DNA of 54,096 bases from Deltaproteobacteria bacterium (lineage in GTDB: Bacteria > Myxococcota_A > UBA9160 > UBA6930). The stretch's first letter is position 1; every line of letters starts with the position of its first letter. The position numbers were made by a program, and so were the translations under genes. The stretch covers positions 1-54,096 of the forward strand of contig JAJDAP010000124.1 in NCBI GenBank assembly GCA_029261795.1. Direction: 5' to 3'. Below are positions 43,014 through 50,796 of the stretch, piece after piece. The notes under the pieces were generated by a model. That model saw nothing but the letters and a program-made list of their open reading frames with translations. It made no database searches and was not told the DNA's origin.

Positions 43014-43973
43014 ATGAGGGAAAGCGCAGAAAACCAGGGCTCCAGTCGCTACCCCTTCGCCGCCTACCCGAGCGGCTGGTTTCGCGTGGCGTACGCGGAC
43101 GAGGTCGCTGCCGGCGAAGTCAAGTCTCTGGCCTACTTCGGAACCAAGCTCGTGTTGTTTCGGAGCGAAGAGGGAGAGGCGAGCGTGCTCGACGCCTACT
43201 GTCCCCATCTCGGTGCCGACATGGGCTTGGGCGGAAGGGTGGAAGGGAAGGGCATCCGCTGTCCCTTCCACGACTGGCACTGGGACGGCGGGGGGCGCTG
43301 CCTGGACATTCCCTACGCGACGCGGATTCCGCCCAAGGCTGCCACGCGTTCCTGGCCGGTCTGCGAGCGCAACGGAGTGATCTTCGTCTACCACGACGCG
43401 CCGGGCAGGGCCCCGAGCTACGAGATTCCCGAGCTGCCTCAACTAGCGTCCTCGGATTGGCGTCGGCCGCACATTCGGCACTGGAAGGTGCGCGCTCGCT
43501 GGCTCGACATGAACGAGAACTGCGTAGACATCGCCCACTTCAAGTACGTCCACGGCACCCTCACGATCCCCGAAGCTCGAGCAGAGATCGACGGTCACAT
43601 CTTTCGCACGGACTCGCTCTTCAGCTGGAAGACGCCGGGCGGGGAGGGCCACGGCACCGGGCATCTGGTGTCGACGGACCACGGCCCAGGTTTCCAGACC
43701 GTCGAGTTGGATGGAATCCTGGACACGTTGCTGATGAACACGGTGACGCCAATCGATGCAGAGCACGCCGAGGCGAGCTTCCTCTACACGGTGAGGACCG
43801 GCGGCATCGAGGCGAACGAGCAGCTTGCGAAGGCCGTCATCCAGGATCTCGAGCAGCAGTTCGAAAACGACCTGCCGATCTGGGAAAACAAGGCCTACTG
43901 GACCAAGCCCCTGCTCTGTGACGGGGATGGGCCGGTCCCTCTCTATCGGGAGTGGATGCAACAGTTCATCTGA
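43014..43973 (+). CDS. Rieske non-haem iron oxygenase, oxygenase subunit
   Basis: The product is 319 aa from ATG 43014, with AGGAGG 7 nt upstream. The N-terminal Rieske domain binds the [2Fe-2S] cluster through C63-x-H65 and C83-x2-H86 (CPHLG; CPFHDWH). The catalytic domain has NENCVDIAHFKYVHG, where D172, H175 and H180 are the bridging Asp and iron ligands; the distal Asp probably lies in QQFENDLP. The pattern resembles KshA-like and cholesterol 7-desaturase-like Rieske oxygenases. It lies 40 nt after the P450 and is probably in the same operon. No reductase is encoded nearby; it may use the ferredoxin at 41541 or a distant partner. Substrate is inferred. Confidence 0.93.
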   Translation: MRESAENQGSSRYPFAAYPSGWFRVAYADEVAAGEVKSLAYFGTKLVLFRSEEGEASVLDAYCPHLGADMGLGGRVEGKGIRCPFHDWHWDGGGRCLDIPYATRIPPKAATRSWPVCERNGVIFVYHDAPGRAPSYEIPELPQLASSDWRRPHIRHWKVRARWLDMNENCVDIAHFKYVHGTLTIPEARAEIDGHIFRTDSLFSWKTPGGEGHGTGHLVSTDHGPGFQTVELDGILDTLLMNTVTPIDAEHAEASFLYTVRTGGIEANEQLAKAVIQDLEQQFENDLPIWENKAYWTKPLLCDGDGPVPLYREWMQQFI

Positions 43974-44063
43974 GCGCGGCTACGAGCCCAGGAGTGGCGC
44001 TGGCCGAGCGGGAGAAGAGTCACTTCACGGGTACCGGGTCAGTTTGGGAATCCCGGGAAACCC

Positions 44064-46454
44064 TCAGTCCAGACCCAACTCTTGCCGCAACCCCGAAAAA
44101 TCAAAGCGCTCGCCGGGGGCTGTGCCCTGCTCGAGGTTCTCCATGTCCTTCAGCAGGACATCGACGGCGTTGCAGCCGTCTGCGGTGGTGCAGGCTTCGC
44201 GCGGGGTCTGGTCGCCGAGGGCCGGGATGGGCTCGTCGGTCCAACTCGCGTAATGGCGCTGCTTGAATTCGAGCATCAGCTGCTGCATCTCCGAGGTGGG
44301 CGGCTCCGGGTCGTGGTCGGGATCCGGCCGGGCGGCCTGACTCGAGAGGGGGTCTTCGAGTTCGCGCAACCGGTGGTGGATATGGTTGCCGCAGGCGGCT
44401 TCGATGCGCTCGCGGAGCGTGTCGGCGCGCTCGCGGGAGTTGGTTTCGACCAAGAGTTCCCGGTCGAAGAAGCGGGCTTCGCCAATCAACGTGTTGTCCC
44501 AGCTCTTGTGCATGGCGTTTCCGATGCGCATGAAGTGGTAGACGAGCGTCCCGTCGTCGTCGGGCGGCTCCACACCCGCAAGCGCGGCGAGCTTCGATTC
44601 GACCGTGGATTGCGCACCGGAAACGACGTCGAAATGGTCCCTGGTGAGCAGGAACGGATCGCCGTCCGTGTTCGCGAGGGCCGCGGGCACGCTCGACGCT
44701 GCGTCGCATTCGGCGACGGCCTCCTCCCAGCGGCGGATCAGGTAGCGGCCGATGGCCTCGGTGCTGAGGCGCTCCACCGGCACGGCGCGCTTGCGACGCA
44801 ACCGGCCACGTGCCCGACGTACGACTCCGGCCGCGCCTGGGGGCCCCAGCGCTCGCGGGTGCAATCCGCAGATGTGAGAAGCTCCGTCGTGGTCGACGAT
44901 TCGCGCGAGGATCGCATCGCGAACCACAAGGGTCTGGGAGGCGCGAACCTCACACACGTCGCGCGTCTCGTCGGAAAGAAGGTCGCGCAGCGTCATACCC
45001 ACGCCTGCCTCGACCTCGGTCACCTCCCACACCGATAGCCACGTTTCTTGCTGCGCCTCCAACCAGCGACGTTTGGCGCGCGGGAGGTATTGGCCCTGTT
45101 CCGCCAGGAACCAGGCCACCATAGGCTTTCCTTCGACCTCGTGGTGGTAGACGTACCAAATGGCCGCGAGTTGGATGGCCGCCTCGAAATCGGCGAACGT
45201 GGCCGATCCCTGGCGCCAGCCGCGACCGAAACGGCTGAAGGCGAAATCCGTCATCTCTTCCACGAGGGCCCGGTCGAGATCGTGGAGGGTCTCCGGCTGA
45301 GGCGGCGGCGAAGCCACTTGGCGATCCGCCGCCAGATGACACTTCTTGTACTTGCGCCCACTCCCGCACGGGCACGGGTCGTTGCGACCCACCTTGGCGG
45401 GTTTCACGGGCGCAGCCAGGCGCTCGGGTAGTTCGAACAGGGCGTGAGCTTCGTACGGGATGGTGAGACAGACTTCGAGATCGTCCTCGTCGAAGTACGA
45501 CTCGCACGCGGGCTCGATAGCCCGGGCCTCGAAAGCATTTCGATGACTGACATAGAACGAACCCACGGACGTGGCGCAGGCCGCTGCGATCTCGAGATCC
45601 CGCGTGACCACGGGCCGTGGGATGCCGTCGCGCTCGAAGCGCCCCACCACGGGATGCGCATCCGCATTCGCGAGCGGCCAGCTGTGCGACATGACCTCGC
45701 GCCGCATCGTGCGCGGAAGCTCATCGCCTCGCTCGAAGTTTAGGGCCAGCCAATCGGTTCCGAGATCGAGGCGCCCCTTCCGCTCGATCCCTCCCTCGGC
45801 AGCGTCCAGGAACGCCTCATACCCGAGGAGCGAAGGGAAGATCAGGAGGCCTAACGATTCGTCGAGGTTTCCGATGATGGAGACGCACGCACCCTCCACG
45901 CCGAGCCTCGGGATGTCCATCCGCACCACGCGATCGTCGGTCGCCATCTGCCAGGGGGCGATGTCGTAGAGAATGCGCGACGCCACGAACAGCCGCTCGA
46001 CGGTCCTCGGCGCGATCTGGCCGTCCTCGAAATAGCTGCGATCGTCCGGCTCTTCGCTCGCCGTCGCCTCGACGAAGGCTGCCATCACCTCATCGATCTC
46101 GGGCGTCGGCGCCACTTCGACCGGCACCCGTCCTCTCAGGGCCGTGCGAACCTCCGCAACGAAATCCGCGTCCTCGACGCGGACCGCGTCGGGCGCCGGC
46201 TGCGCCCCTGGGGTGGGCTGCTCCAGGGCCTTTGCCAACACGCGTCCAAGCGCACCCTCGCTATCCCCCGGCTTCAGGATCTCCTGCGCCACCACCAAGC
46301 CCGAGGGCGCCTCGACCCACAACGCGATCGCGGGGCGGAACGGCTCGGCGTCGTCCTCGATGATGAGTGGTGTCGCCCGAAGCGCTCCGATCCATTCACA
46401 TCGGGGACGCGAGGCCCTCCTCCGACGACGCGGACTCGATCGATGACCTTTCAT
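44064..46454 (-). CDS. Large SEC-C zinc-motif protein with ParS/MbcA-like C-terminal tail
   Basis: The product is 796 aa from ATG 46454. The SEC-C zinc motif NDPCPCGSGRKYKKCH is at about residues 358-373. The C terminus contains YASWTDEPIPALGDQTPREACTT followed by VDVLLKDMENLE, which resembles the toxin-binding domain of Xre/MbcA/ParS-type antitoxins (W, then PIPALGxxTPREA). The N-terminal half and the middle show no recognised domain. Such multi-domain SEC-C proteins are often of unknown function. No toxin-like gene (RES/COG5654) is nearby, so a toxin-antitoxin role is not supported. It stands alone, 90 nt after the convergent Rieske gene. Confidence 0.72.
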   Translation of the reverse strand: MKGHRSSPRRRRRASRPRCEWIGALRATPLIIEDDAEPFRPAIALWVEAPSGLVVAQEILKPGDSEGALGRVLAKALEQPTPGAQPAPDAVRVEDADFVAEVRTALRGRVPVEVAPTPEIDEVMAAFVEATASEEPDDRSYFEDGQIAPRTVERLFVASRILYDIAPWQMATDDRVVRMDIPRLGVEGACVSIIGNLDESLGLLIFPSLLGYEAFLDAAEGGIERKGRLDLGTDWLALNFERGDELPRTMRREVMSHSWPLANADAHPVVGRFERDGIPRPVVTRDLEIAAACATSVGSFYVSHRNAFEARAIEPACESYFDEDDLEVCLTIPYEAHALFELPERLAAPVKPAKVGRNDPCPCGSGRKYKKCHLAADRQVASPPPQPETLHDLDRALVEEMTDFAFSRFGRGWRQGSATFADFEAAIQLAAIWYVYHHEVEGKPMVAWFLAEQGQYLPRAKRRWLEAQQETWLSVWEVTEVEAGVGMTLRDLLSDETRDVCEVRASQTLVVRDAILARIVDHDGASHICGLHPRALGPPGAAGVVRRARGRLRRKRAVPVERLSTEAIGRYLIRRWEEAVAECDAASSVPAALANTDGDPFLLTRDHFDVVSGAQSTVESKLAALAGVEPPDDDGTLVYHFMRIGNAMHKSWDNTLIGEARFFDRELLVETNSRERADTLRERIEAACGNHIHHRLRELEDPLSSQAARPDPDHDPEPPTSEMQQLMLEFKQRHYASWTDEPIPALGDQTPREACTTADGCNAVDVLLKDMENLEQGTAPGERFDFSGLRQELGLD

Positions 46455-46459
46455 GTGGT

Positions 46460-46530
46460 TCCCATCATGCGCCGAGATCTGCTCTCGAAGATCAGGGAAG
46501 CATAGCCCGAGCGGGTACTCGATGATGGGA
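46460..46530. repeat. Inverted repeat upstream of the SEC-C gene
   Basis: TCCCATCAT (46460-46468) and ATGATGGGA (46522-46530) are perfect 9-bp complements 53 nt apart, ending 5 nt before the start codon of the SEC-C protein. Location fits an operator pair or a leader hairpin. The rest of the gap to 46670 holds nothing recognised. Confidence 0.4.
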
Positions 46531-46670
46531 GCGACTGGAACGAAGTCTTGCGGATGCGGGTACAGATGAGGGTGAACTCTTGCTGCCGCCCGGCCGTAGG
46601 GCAACGGTTCACGCGACACCTGCGCCTCGGCGCGTGCCTCTACTCCGGCGGCTCCTGGTGCCGTGCCTCG

Positions 46671-47354
46671 TCAGGTCGTCGTCACCCAGCCGCCGGCGAA
46701 GGGTACGACCTGTCCGACGATGAAGTTGCTGCGCTGGGAGGCCAGGAAGAGCGCCAACTCAGCCGTCTCGCGCGGGTCGGCGATTCGGCCGGCCGGGACG
46801 TTGTGTTTCAGGTGGCGCTGGAAGCGCTCGCTCGCGACGTGTTCCGGCGGGTAGTACTCGGCGTTGCTCACGTAGTTCTGGGCGATGGCGTTGAATTGGA
46901 CGTTGGCCGGTGCGAGTTCGAGACCGGCGGCCCGAACGAACGCGTTCTGGGCGCCGCGCGCGGCGCAGTAGCCCGAGACCCCGGGAATCCCACGTAGCGG
47001 CGCGGCGCTGGTGACGGCCACGATCTTCCCGGCCCCACGCTCGACCATGCCCGGCGCCGCCGCGCGCACGAGCCACATCAGCGGATCGACCATGGCGGCA
47101 AACAGAGCCGACCAGCCCTGGTCCTCGATCTCGCCGACCTTGGCCCCGCTCGGGTCGATAGCGAGGTTGGCAGCGATGATATCCAGGGGCCCTGCGTCTT
47201 CGACGAGGGCGCGGACCTGCTCGTCACTGCGCAGGATGCCTTTCGAGGGGATCACTTCGGCGCCCTCGGCTTCGAAGAGTGCGGCGATCGGCGGCCCCAT
47301 GTAATCGGTGCACTGGGTAACGAGGACGCGCTGTCCTTCGAGCTGTCCGGACAT
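46671..47354 (-). CDS. Probable halohydrin (haloalcohol) dehalogenase, SDR-like
   Basis: The product is 227 aa from ATG 47354, with GGAGG 4 nt upstream. It looks like an SDR but the cofactor glycine motif is replaced by T13-QCTD-Y18-M-G20, i.e. T-x4-Y-x-G. The catalytic triad reads S116-x12-Y129-x3-R133 (YCAAR) with Arg in place of the SDR Lys. Both patterns are the two published signatures of halohydrin dehalogenases, in which the former NAD(P) site binds halide. The enzyme would convert vicinal haloalcohols to epoxides without cofactor. Epoxide could then go to the limonene-epoxide-hydrolase-like protein at 33571. The alternative is an inactive SDR. Downstream of the S2P gene (106 nt). Confidence 0.8.
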   Translation of the reverse strand: MSGQLEGQRVLVTQCTDYMGPPIAALFEAEGAEVIPSKGILRSDEQVRALVEDAGPLDIIAANLAIDPSGAKVGEIEDQGWSALFAAMVDPLMWLVRAAAPGMVERGAGKIVAVTSAAPLRGIPGVSGYCAARGAQNAFVRAAGLELAPANVQFNAIAQNYVSNAEYYPPEHVASERFQRHLKHNVPAGRIADPRETAELALFLASQRSNFIVGQVVPFAGGWVTTT

Positions 47355-47460
47355 GGAGCCTCCTTCTCGCCACGACATGAACTGCTTGCCCAGGAGAGCC
47401 TAGGCCTTCTGCCCGAATAGCGAGTGCGCGCGCAGACCGCGCAGCGCAGGTTTTCGAGGC

Positions 47461-48564
47461 CTAGTTTGGCCCTCGTCCGCGTCTCGGCCGCCCGCTCAGA
47501 GCCGCTTGAATCTGCAAGAACTCACCGACGTTATCCAGCGTCAGGAGGCCTACCAACGTGCCATCGTGCGTGACCGGAATCGTCCTCGACGAGGAACCTT
47601 CGAGGCGCGCAAGTGCTCCTTCCAACATCTCGTGGGAGTCGGCGGCCTCGACCTCTCTGTCGATCCCGCTCTCGACGGTGGCCCCGGGGCCGTTCTTCGC
47701 CAACGCCGCGAGAAGGCGTTCCTGGGTGAGGATGCCGGATACGCGTCCCCGATCCAGAACCGGGAAGTCCTTCTGAGAGCCTGAGAGTGTCAGCTCGACG
47801 CCTCGGGAAAGCCGGTCTTCGGGTCGAAGCGTCTCGAAATTGCGAAGCATCGCCCCGGCAACCGGAATGCCTCCGAGCGCAGACTTCATCTGCACCATGC
47901 TCGCCTCGCTCGCGGCGCCAATCCAGACGAAGAGCGCGATGAACAAGAGGAACGGGTTCGCGAGAAGGCCGAGCAGGCCAAACAGAAAGGCCATTCCCTG
48001 GCCGATGTTGGCCGCGATCTGGGTCGCTGCCACGTAGTCCATGCGGGTTGCCAGCACGGCGCGGAGCGCGCGGCCCCCGTCCATGGGGAAAGCTGGCAAC
48101 AGGTTGAACGCCATGATGAAGAGATTCACGACGAGAAGGCGCTGCGCGAACGGTCCTGCGAACGCGTTCATTCCCGCTCCCGGCTCGAACCCACCAAGTG
48201 CATGGAGGCCCGCACCTAGCACACCGGCGATCACGAGATTCACCGCTGGACCGGCCAGCGCTACGACGAGTTCCTGCCGGGGCTCCTCGGGCATTCGCTC
48301 CAGCCGTGCGAGACCGCCGATGGGAAGGAGTGTGATATCGCGCGTTCGGATGTCGTATCGGCGCGCAGCGAGTGCGTGGCCCAGCTCATGAAGAACGATG
48401 CAGCCGAAGAGCGCGAGAATGAACGAGACCCCGACGAAGACGGCTCGGGCGCTCTGGTCTTCGGTCCACGACGCGAACGCAATCCAGGCGATCAGGATGA
48501 AGAAGGTGGCATGGACGTAGATGCCGATTCCGGCAACCTGCCCGACTCTCCAGGACCACTTCAC
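47461..48564 (-). CDS. Site-2-protease family metalloprotease with CBS pair
   Basis: The product is 367 aa. The zinc site is VLHELGHALAA (H59, E60, H63) on a transmembrane helix and NLLPAFPMDGG (154-164, with D162 as third ligand) on another. Six or so hydrophobic segments surround them. The C-terminal 130 residues form a CBS domain pair (FPVLDRGRVSGILTQERLL; SSRTIPVTHDGTLVGLLTLDNV), as in the SpoIVFB-like/Rv2625c group. It cleaves membrane-embedded substrates; CBS domains usually sense adenine nucleotides. It is divergent from the PEP-CTERM gene. Substrate unknown. Confidence 0.93.
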   Translation of the reverse strand: MKWSWRVGQVAGIGIYVHATFFILIAWIAFASWTEDQSARAVFVGVSFILALFGCIVLHELGHALAARRYDIRTRDITLLPIGGLARLERMPEEPRQELVVALAGPAVNLVIAGVLGAGLHALGGFEPGAGMNAFAGPFAQRLLVVNLFIMAFNLLPAFPMDGGRALRAVLATRMDYVAATQIAANIGQGMAFLFGLLGLLANPFLLFIALFVWIGAASEASMVQMKSALGGIPVAGAMLRNFETLRPEDRLSRGVELTLSGSQKDFPVLDRGRVSGILTQERLLAALAKNGPGATVESGIDREVEAADSHEMLEGALARLEGSSSRTIPVTHDGTLVGLLTLDNVGEFLQIQAALSGRPRRGRGPN

Positions 48565-48780
48565 CGCATCACCTCAACATCACTCCGGAGGGTCGAGGGT
48601 ACCGTTTCGGAAGGGAGACTCGTTCTGCCCGAGCGGGTGCAGAGCAGAAGGCAGCGCTCGGGGAGCGCGAGGCCCCCGAGGGGGAGCCCCGGCTCGTGAA
48701 AACCATCCGGGGGCATTTTACGTGTCACATTCCACGGCGCTGAACCACGTTCTGTGGGGGGAGGACTGGAGGAGCCCAGG

Positions 48781-49794
48781 ATGATCCGAATCGTCGTTGC
48801 CGCACTGTTGACGCTCTCCTTCGCAGGAGCCGCTAGCGCCACGCCTGCCTTGCTGACACTGACCAGCAACCCCGGCGACCCGGTCATCAACACGCTGCTG
48901 GACGGAATCGACCCTGAGGGCCTGGCCTTCGGGGTAGACGCGACGGGTGCGCCCGAGATCTTCGTCGGAGACAAGATCAGCAACAAGATCTTCGTCTACA
49001 CGGACCCGGGCTCGACCGGCAACTACTCGATCGACCGATCCTTCTTTGCACCCTTCGGAAAGATCCGCAGCCTGGACATCCTGCCCAACGGGAACCTGCT
49101 GACCGCAAACGACAGCGCCGTCGAGGAAATCTCCTCGGTCAATGGCGCTGTGGTGGCTGGCGGCATCAGTTTCAGCAATTTCTCGTTCAGCGAGATCGAG
49201 GCCGCGATCTTCGTCAACAGCGGCTCGATCTTTCTGGGCGGCGAGACCAACGACCAGATCATCGAAGTCGATTCCCTCGGCGTCTTCCAGAGCAGCTTCC
49301 TTCACGGCGACCTGAACCAGAACGGGACGATCGACTTCAACTCGAACCCCGTTCTCAACGAGCAGAACCTGAACGAGGTCAGCGCCGGCGCCTACGACCC
49401 GATCAACGACATCCTCTACATTGCCGACGACAGCAGCGGTAGCGGGCAGTCGCGTATCTGGGCCTATGAGCGGAGTACAGGGACGCTGCTCGCGGTGAGC
49501 GATCCGATGGTCACGCTGTTCGGCTGGGGAACTGGAGCCACCAACGATCCGAGCATCCCGGACGAGCCGGTCCTGGCCGCGTGCATCGCGAACACGAACC
49601 TTCCATGCTTCGATCCGGAGGGCCTGGCCATCGGCATCATCGGAGGCGTGCCGCATCTGTTGTTCGCGTTCGAGAACGAGCAGGTCGTCACGGCCGTGAC
49701 CTTCGCCGCCGTCCCCGAGCCGGGAACCGCGCTGCTCCTTGTCCTGGGCGTCGTAGGGCTTGCCGCATACGCGCCACGGAGAGGCCGAAGCTAG
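48781..49794 (+). CDS. PEP-CTERM sorting-domain exported protein
   Basis: The product is 337 aa from ATG 48781 (AGGAG 6 nt upstream). A signal peptide (VVAALLTLSFAGAASA) precedes a repeated beta-rich region with DPEGLAFGVDATGAPEIFVGD near residue 48 and CFDPEGLAIGIIGGVPH near residue 283, suggesting a beta-propeller fold. The C terminus is a PEP-CTERM signal at about residues 311-337: VPEPGTALLLV, a short hydrophobic helix and the basic end PRRGRS. Exosortase-dependent sorting implies an exosortase elsewhere and envelope polysaccharide association. The function is unknown. Confidence 0.92.
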   Translation: MIRIVVAALLTLSFAGAASATPALLTLTSNPGDPVINTLLDGIDPEGLAFGVDATGAPEIFVGDKISNKIFVYTDPGSTGNYSIDRSFFAPFGKIRSLDILPNGNLLTANDSAVEEISSVNGAVVAGGISFSNFSFSEIEAAIFVNSGSIFLGGETNDQIIEVDSLGVFQSSFLHGDLNQNGTIDFNSNPVLNEQNLNEVSAGAYDPINDILYIADDSSGSGQSRIWAYERSTGTLLAVSDPMVTLFGWGTGATNDPSIPDEPVLAACIANTNLPCFDPEGLAIGIIGGVPHLLFAFENEQVVTAVTFAAVPEPGTALLLVLGVVGLAAYAPRRGRS

Positions 49795-49811
49795 CCGCGT
49801 CGAAGCAAACC

Positions 49812-49826
49812 GGGCGGCCGCCGCCC
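49812..49826. terminator. Perfect GC hairpin after the PEP-CTERM gene
   Basis: GGGCGG (49812-49817) and CCGCCC (49821-49826) pair perfectly around CCG, 17 nt after the PEP-CTERM stop. No T tract follows. A second perfect hairpin, GTGCAG-TGCC-CTGCAC, lies at 49861-49876 just before the next start. They probably end or separate transcripts. Confidence 0.4.
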
Positions 49827-49890
49827 AGCGCGCGGGTACCCTCTCGGCAGGTCACGTATCGTGCAGTGCCCTGCACCAGCGAGGCCTGCC

Positions 49891-50796
49891 ATGCGCCGCG
49901 TCCTGATTGGAATCGCAAGCGCCCTGTTGTTGGCCGTCCTGGTCCTGTCGGGCTTCCTGCTCGAGGCCCACCTCGAGATGCGCAGCATCGCGCCGGCGCT
50001 TCCGAGCCGCGCAGCGCTCGAAGGCGTGCCCGAAGGACCAGTTCGCATTCGTTATGTGAACAGCGGAACCCAGATCCAATCGACAGGAAGGGGCGGAACC
50101 TACGGCGGCTTCCTGCTCGAATGGCCCGACGGAAGCGCCTTTGCCATCGACGTCGGCATGGCGCACGAGGGGATGCAGGCTTTCGGCGACGTGCTCGAGT
50201 CGATCGGGGCCCAGCCGATCGAGACCTTCGGCTCGATGGCCGAGCAGCTCGGCGCTGATTCCAAGCGCATCGCCGCCGTCGGCTTCACCCACCTCCACAC
50301 GGATCACACCGAAGGCATCGCCGAGCTCTGCGCCGCCCATGGCGGCACGATTCCGGTCTTCCAGACCCCGGATCAACTCCAACGCGGCAACTATACGACC
50401 GACCCGGGCCGTGCCCAGCTCTCCGGTTCCGGCTGCACCGAGCCCAGGGAACTCAGCGGCGGCCCCCTCATGCCGATCCCGAGCTTCGAGGGTCTCGCCG
50501 CATTCGCTGCTGGCGGGCACACCCCCGGCAGCACGGTCTTCGTCGCCAACGTCGCGGGGAAGCACTGGATCTTTGCCGGCGACATCACCAACGATCGCGA
50601 GAACCTCTTCAACGACGTCGGCAAGCCCTGGCTCTACAGCAACGTGATCATCCCGGAATCGACGGGCAGGTTGGGTGAACTCCGCCGCTGGCTTACCGAG
50701 CTATACGCCCCGCCTGCGACCGAGATCGTCATCTCCCACGATCTCGATTCGATCCGGGCCACCGCCATCGAAATCTGGGGCGAAGCGCTTCGTTAG
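49891..50796 (+). CDS. Metallo-beta-lactamase-fold hydrolase, membrane-anchored
   Basis: The product is 301 aa from ATG 49891. Residues 1-26 are a hydrophobic anchor (VLIGIASALLLAVLVLSGFLL), placing the domain in the periplasm. The zinc site is THLHTDHTEG (H134, H136, D138, H139), then AAGGHTPGS (H210) and IFAGDITND (Asp). An alternative GTG at 49861 adds 10 residues. The fold covers lactonases, phosphodiesterases and sulfatases; MBL proteins in lipid clusters are often alkylsulfatase- or lactonase-like. The stop shares TTAG with the convergent thiolase-like gene (4 nt overlap). Reaction unknown. Confidence 0.9.
   Translation: MRRVLIGIASALLLAVLVLSGFLLEAHLEMRSIAPALPSRAALEGVPEGPVRIRYVNSGTQIQSTGRGGTYGGFLLEWPDGSAFAIDVGMAHEGMQAFGDVLESIGAQPIETFGSMAEQLGADSKRIAAVGFTHLHTDHTEGIAELCAAHGGTIPVFQTPDQLQRGNYTTDPGRAQLSGSGCTEPRELSGGPLMPIPSFEGLAAFAAGGHTPGSTVFVANVAGKHWIFAGDITNDRENLFNDVGKPWLYSNVIIPESTGRLGELRRWLTELYAPPATEIVISHDLDSIRATAIEIWGEALR

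Noticed and set aside
44064..46619. Antitoxin of a toxin-antitoxin pair
   Set aside because: The ParS-like tail is on a 796-aa protein and no RES-type toxin gene is adjacent.
46671..47354. Ordinary SDR
   Set aside because: The glycine-rich cofactor loop and the catalytic Lys are absent, and the replacements match the halohydrin dehalogenase signatures.
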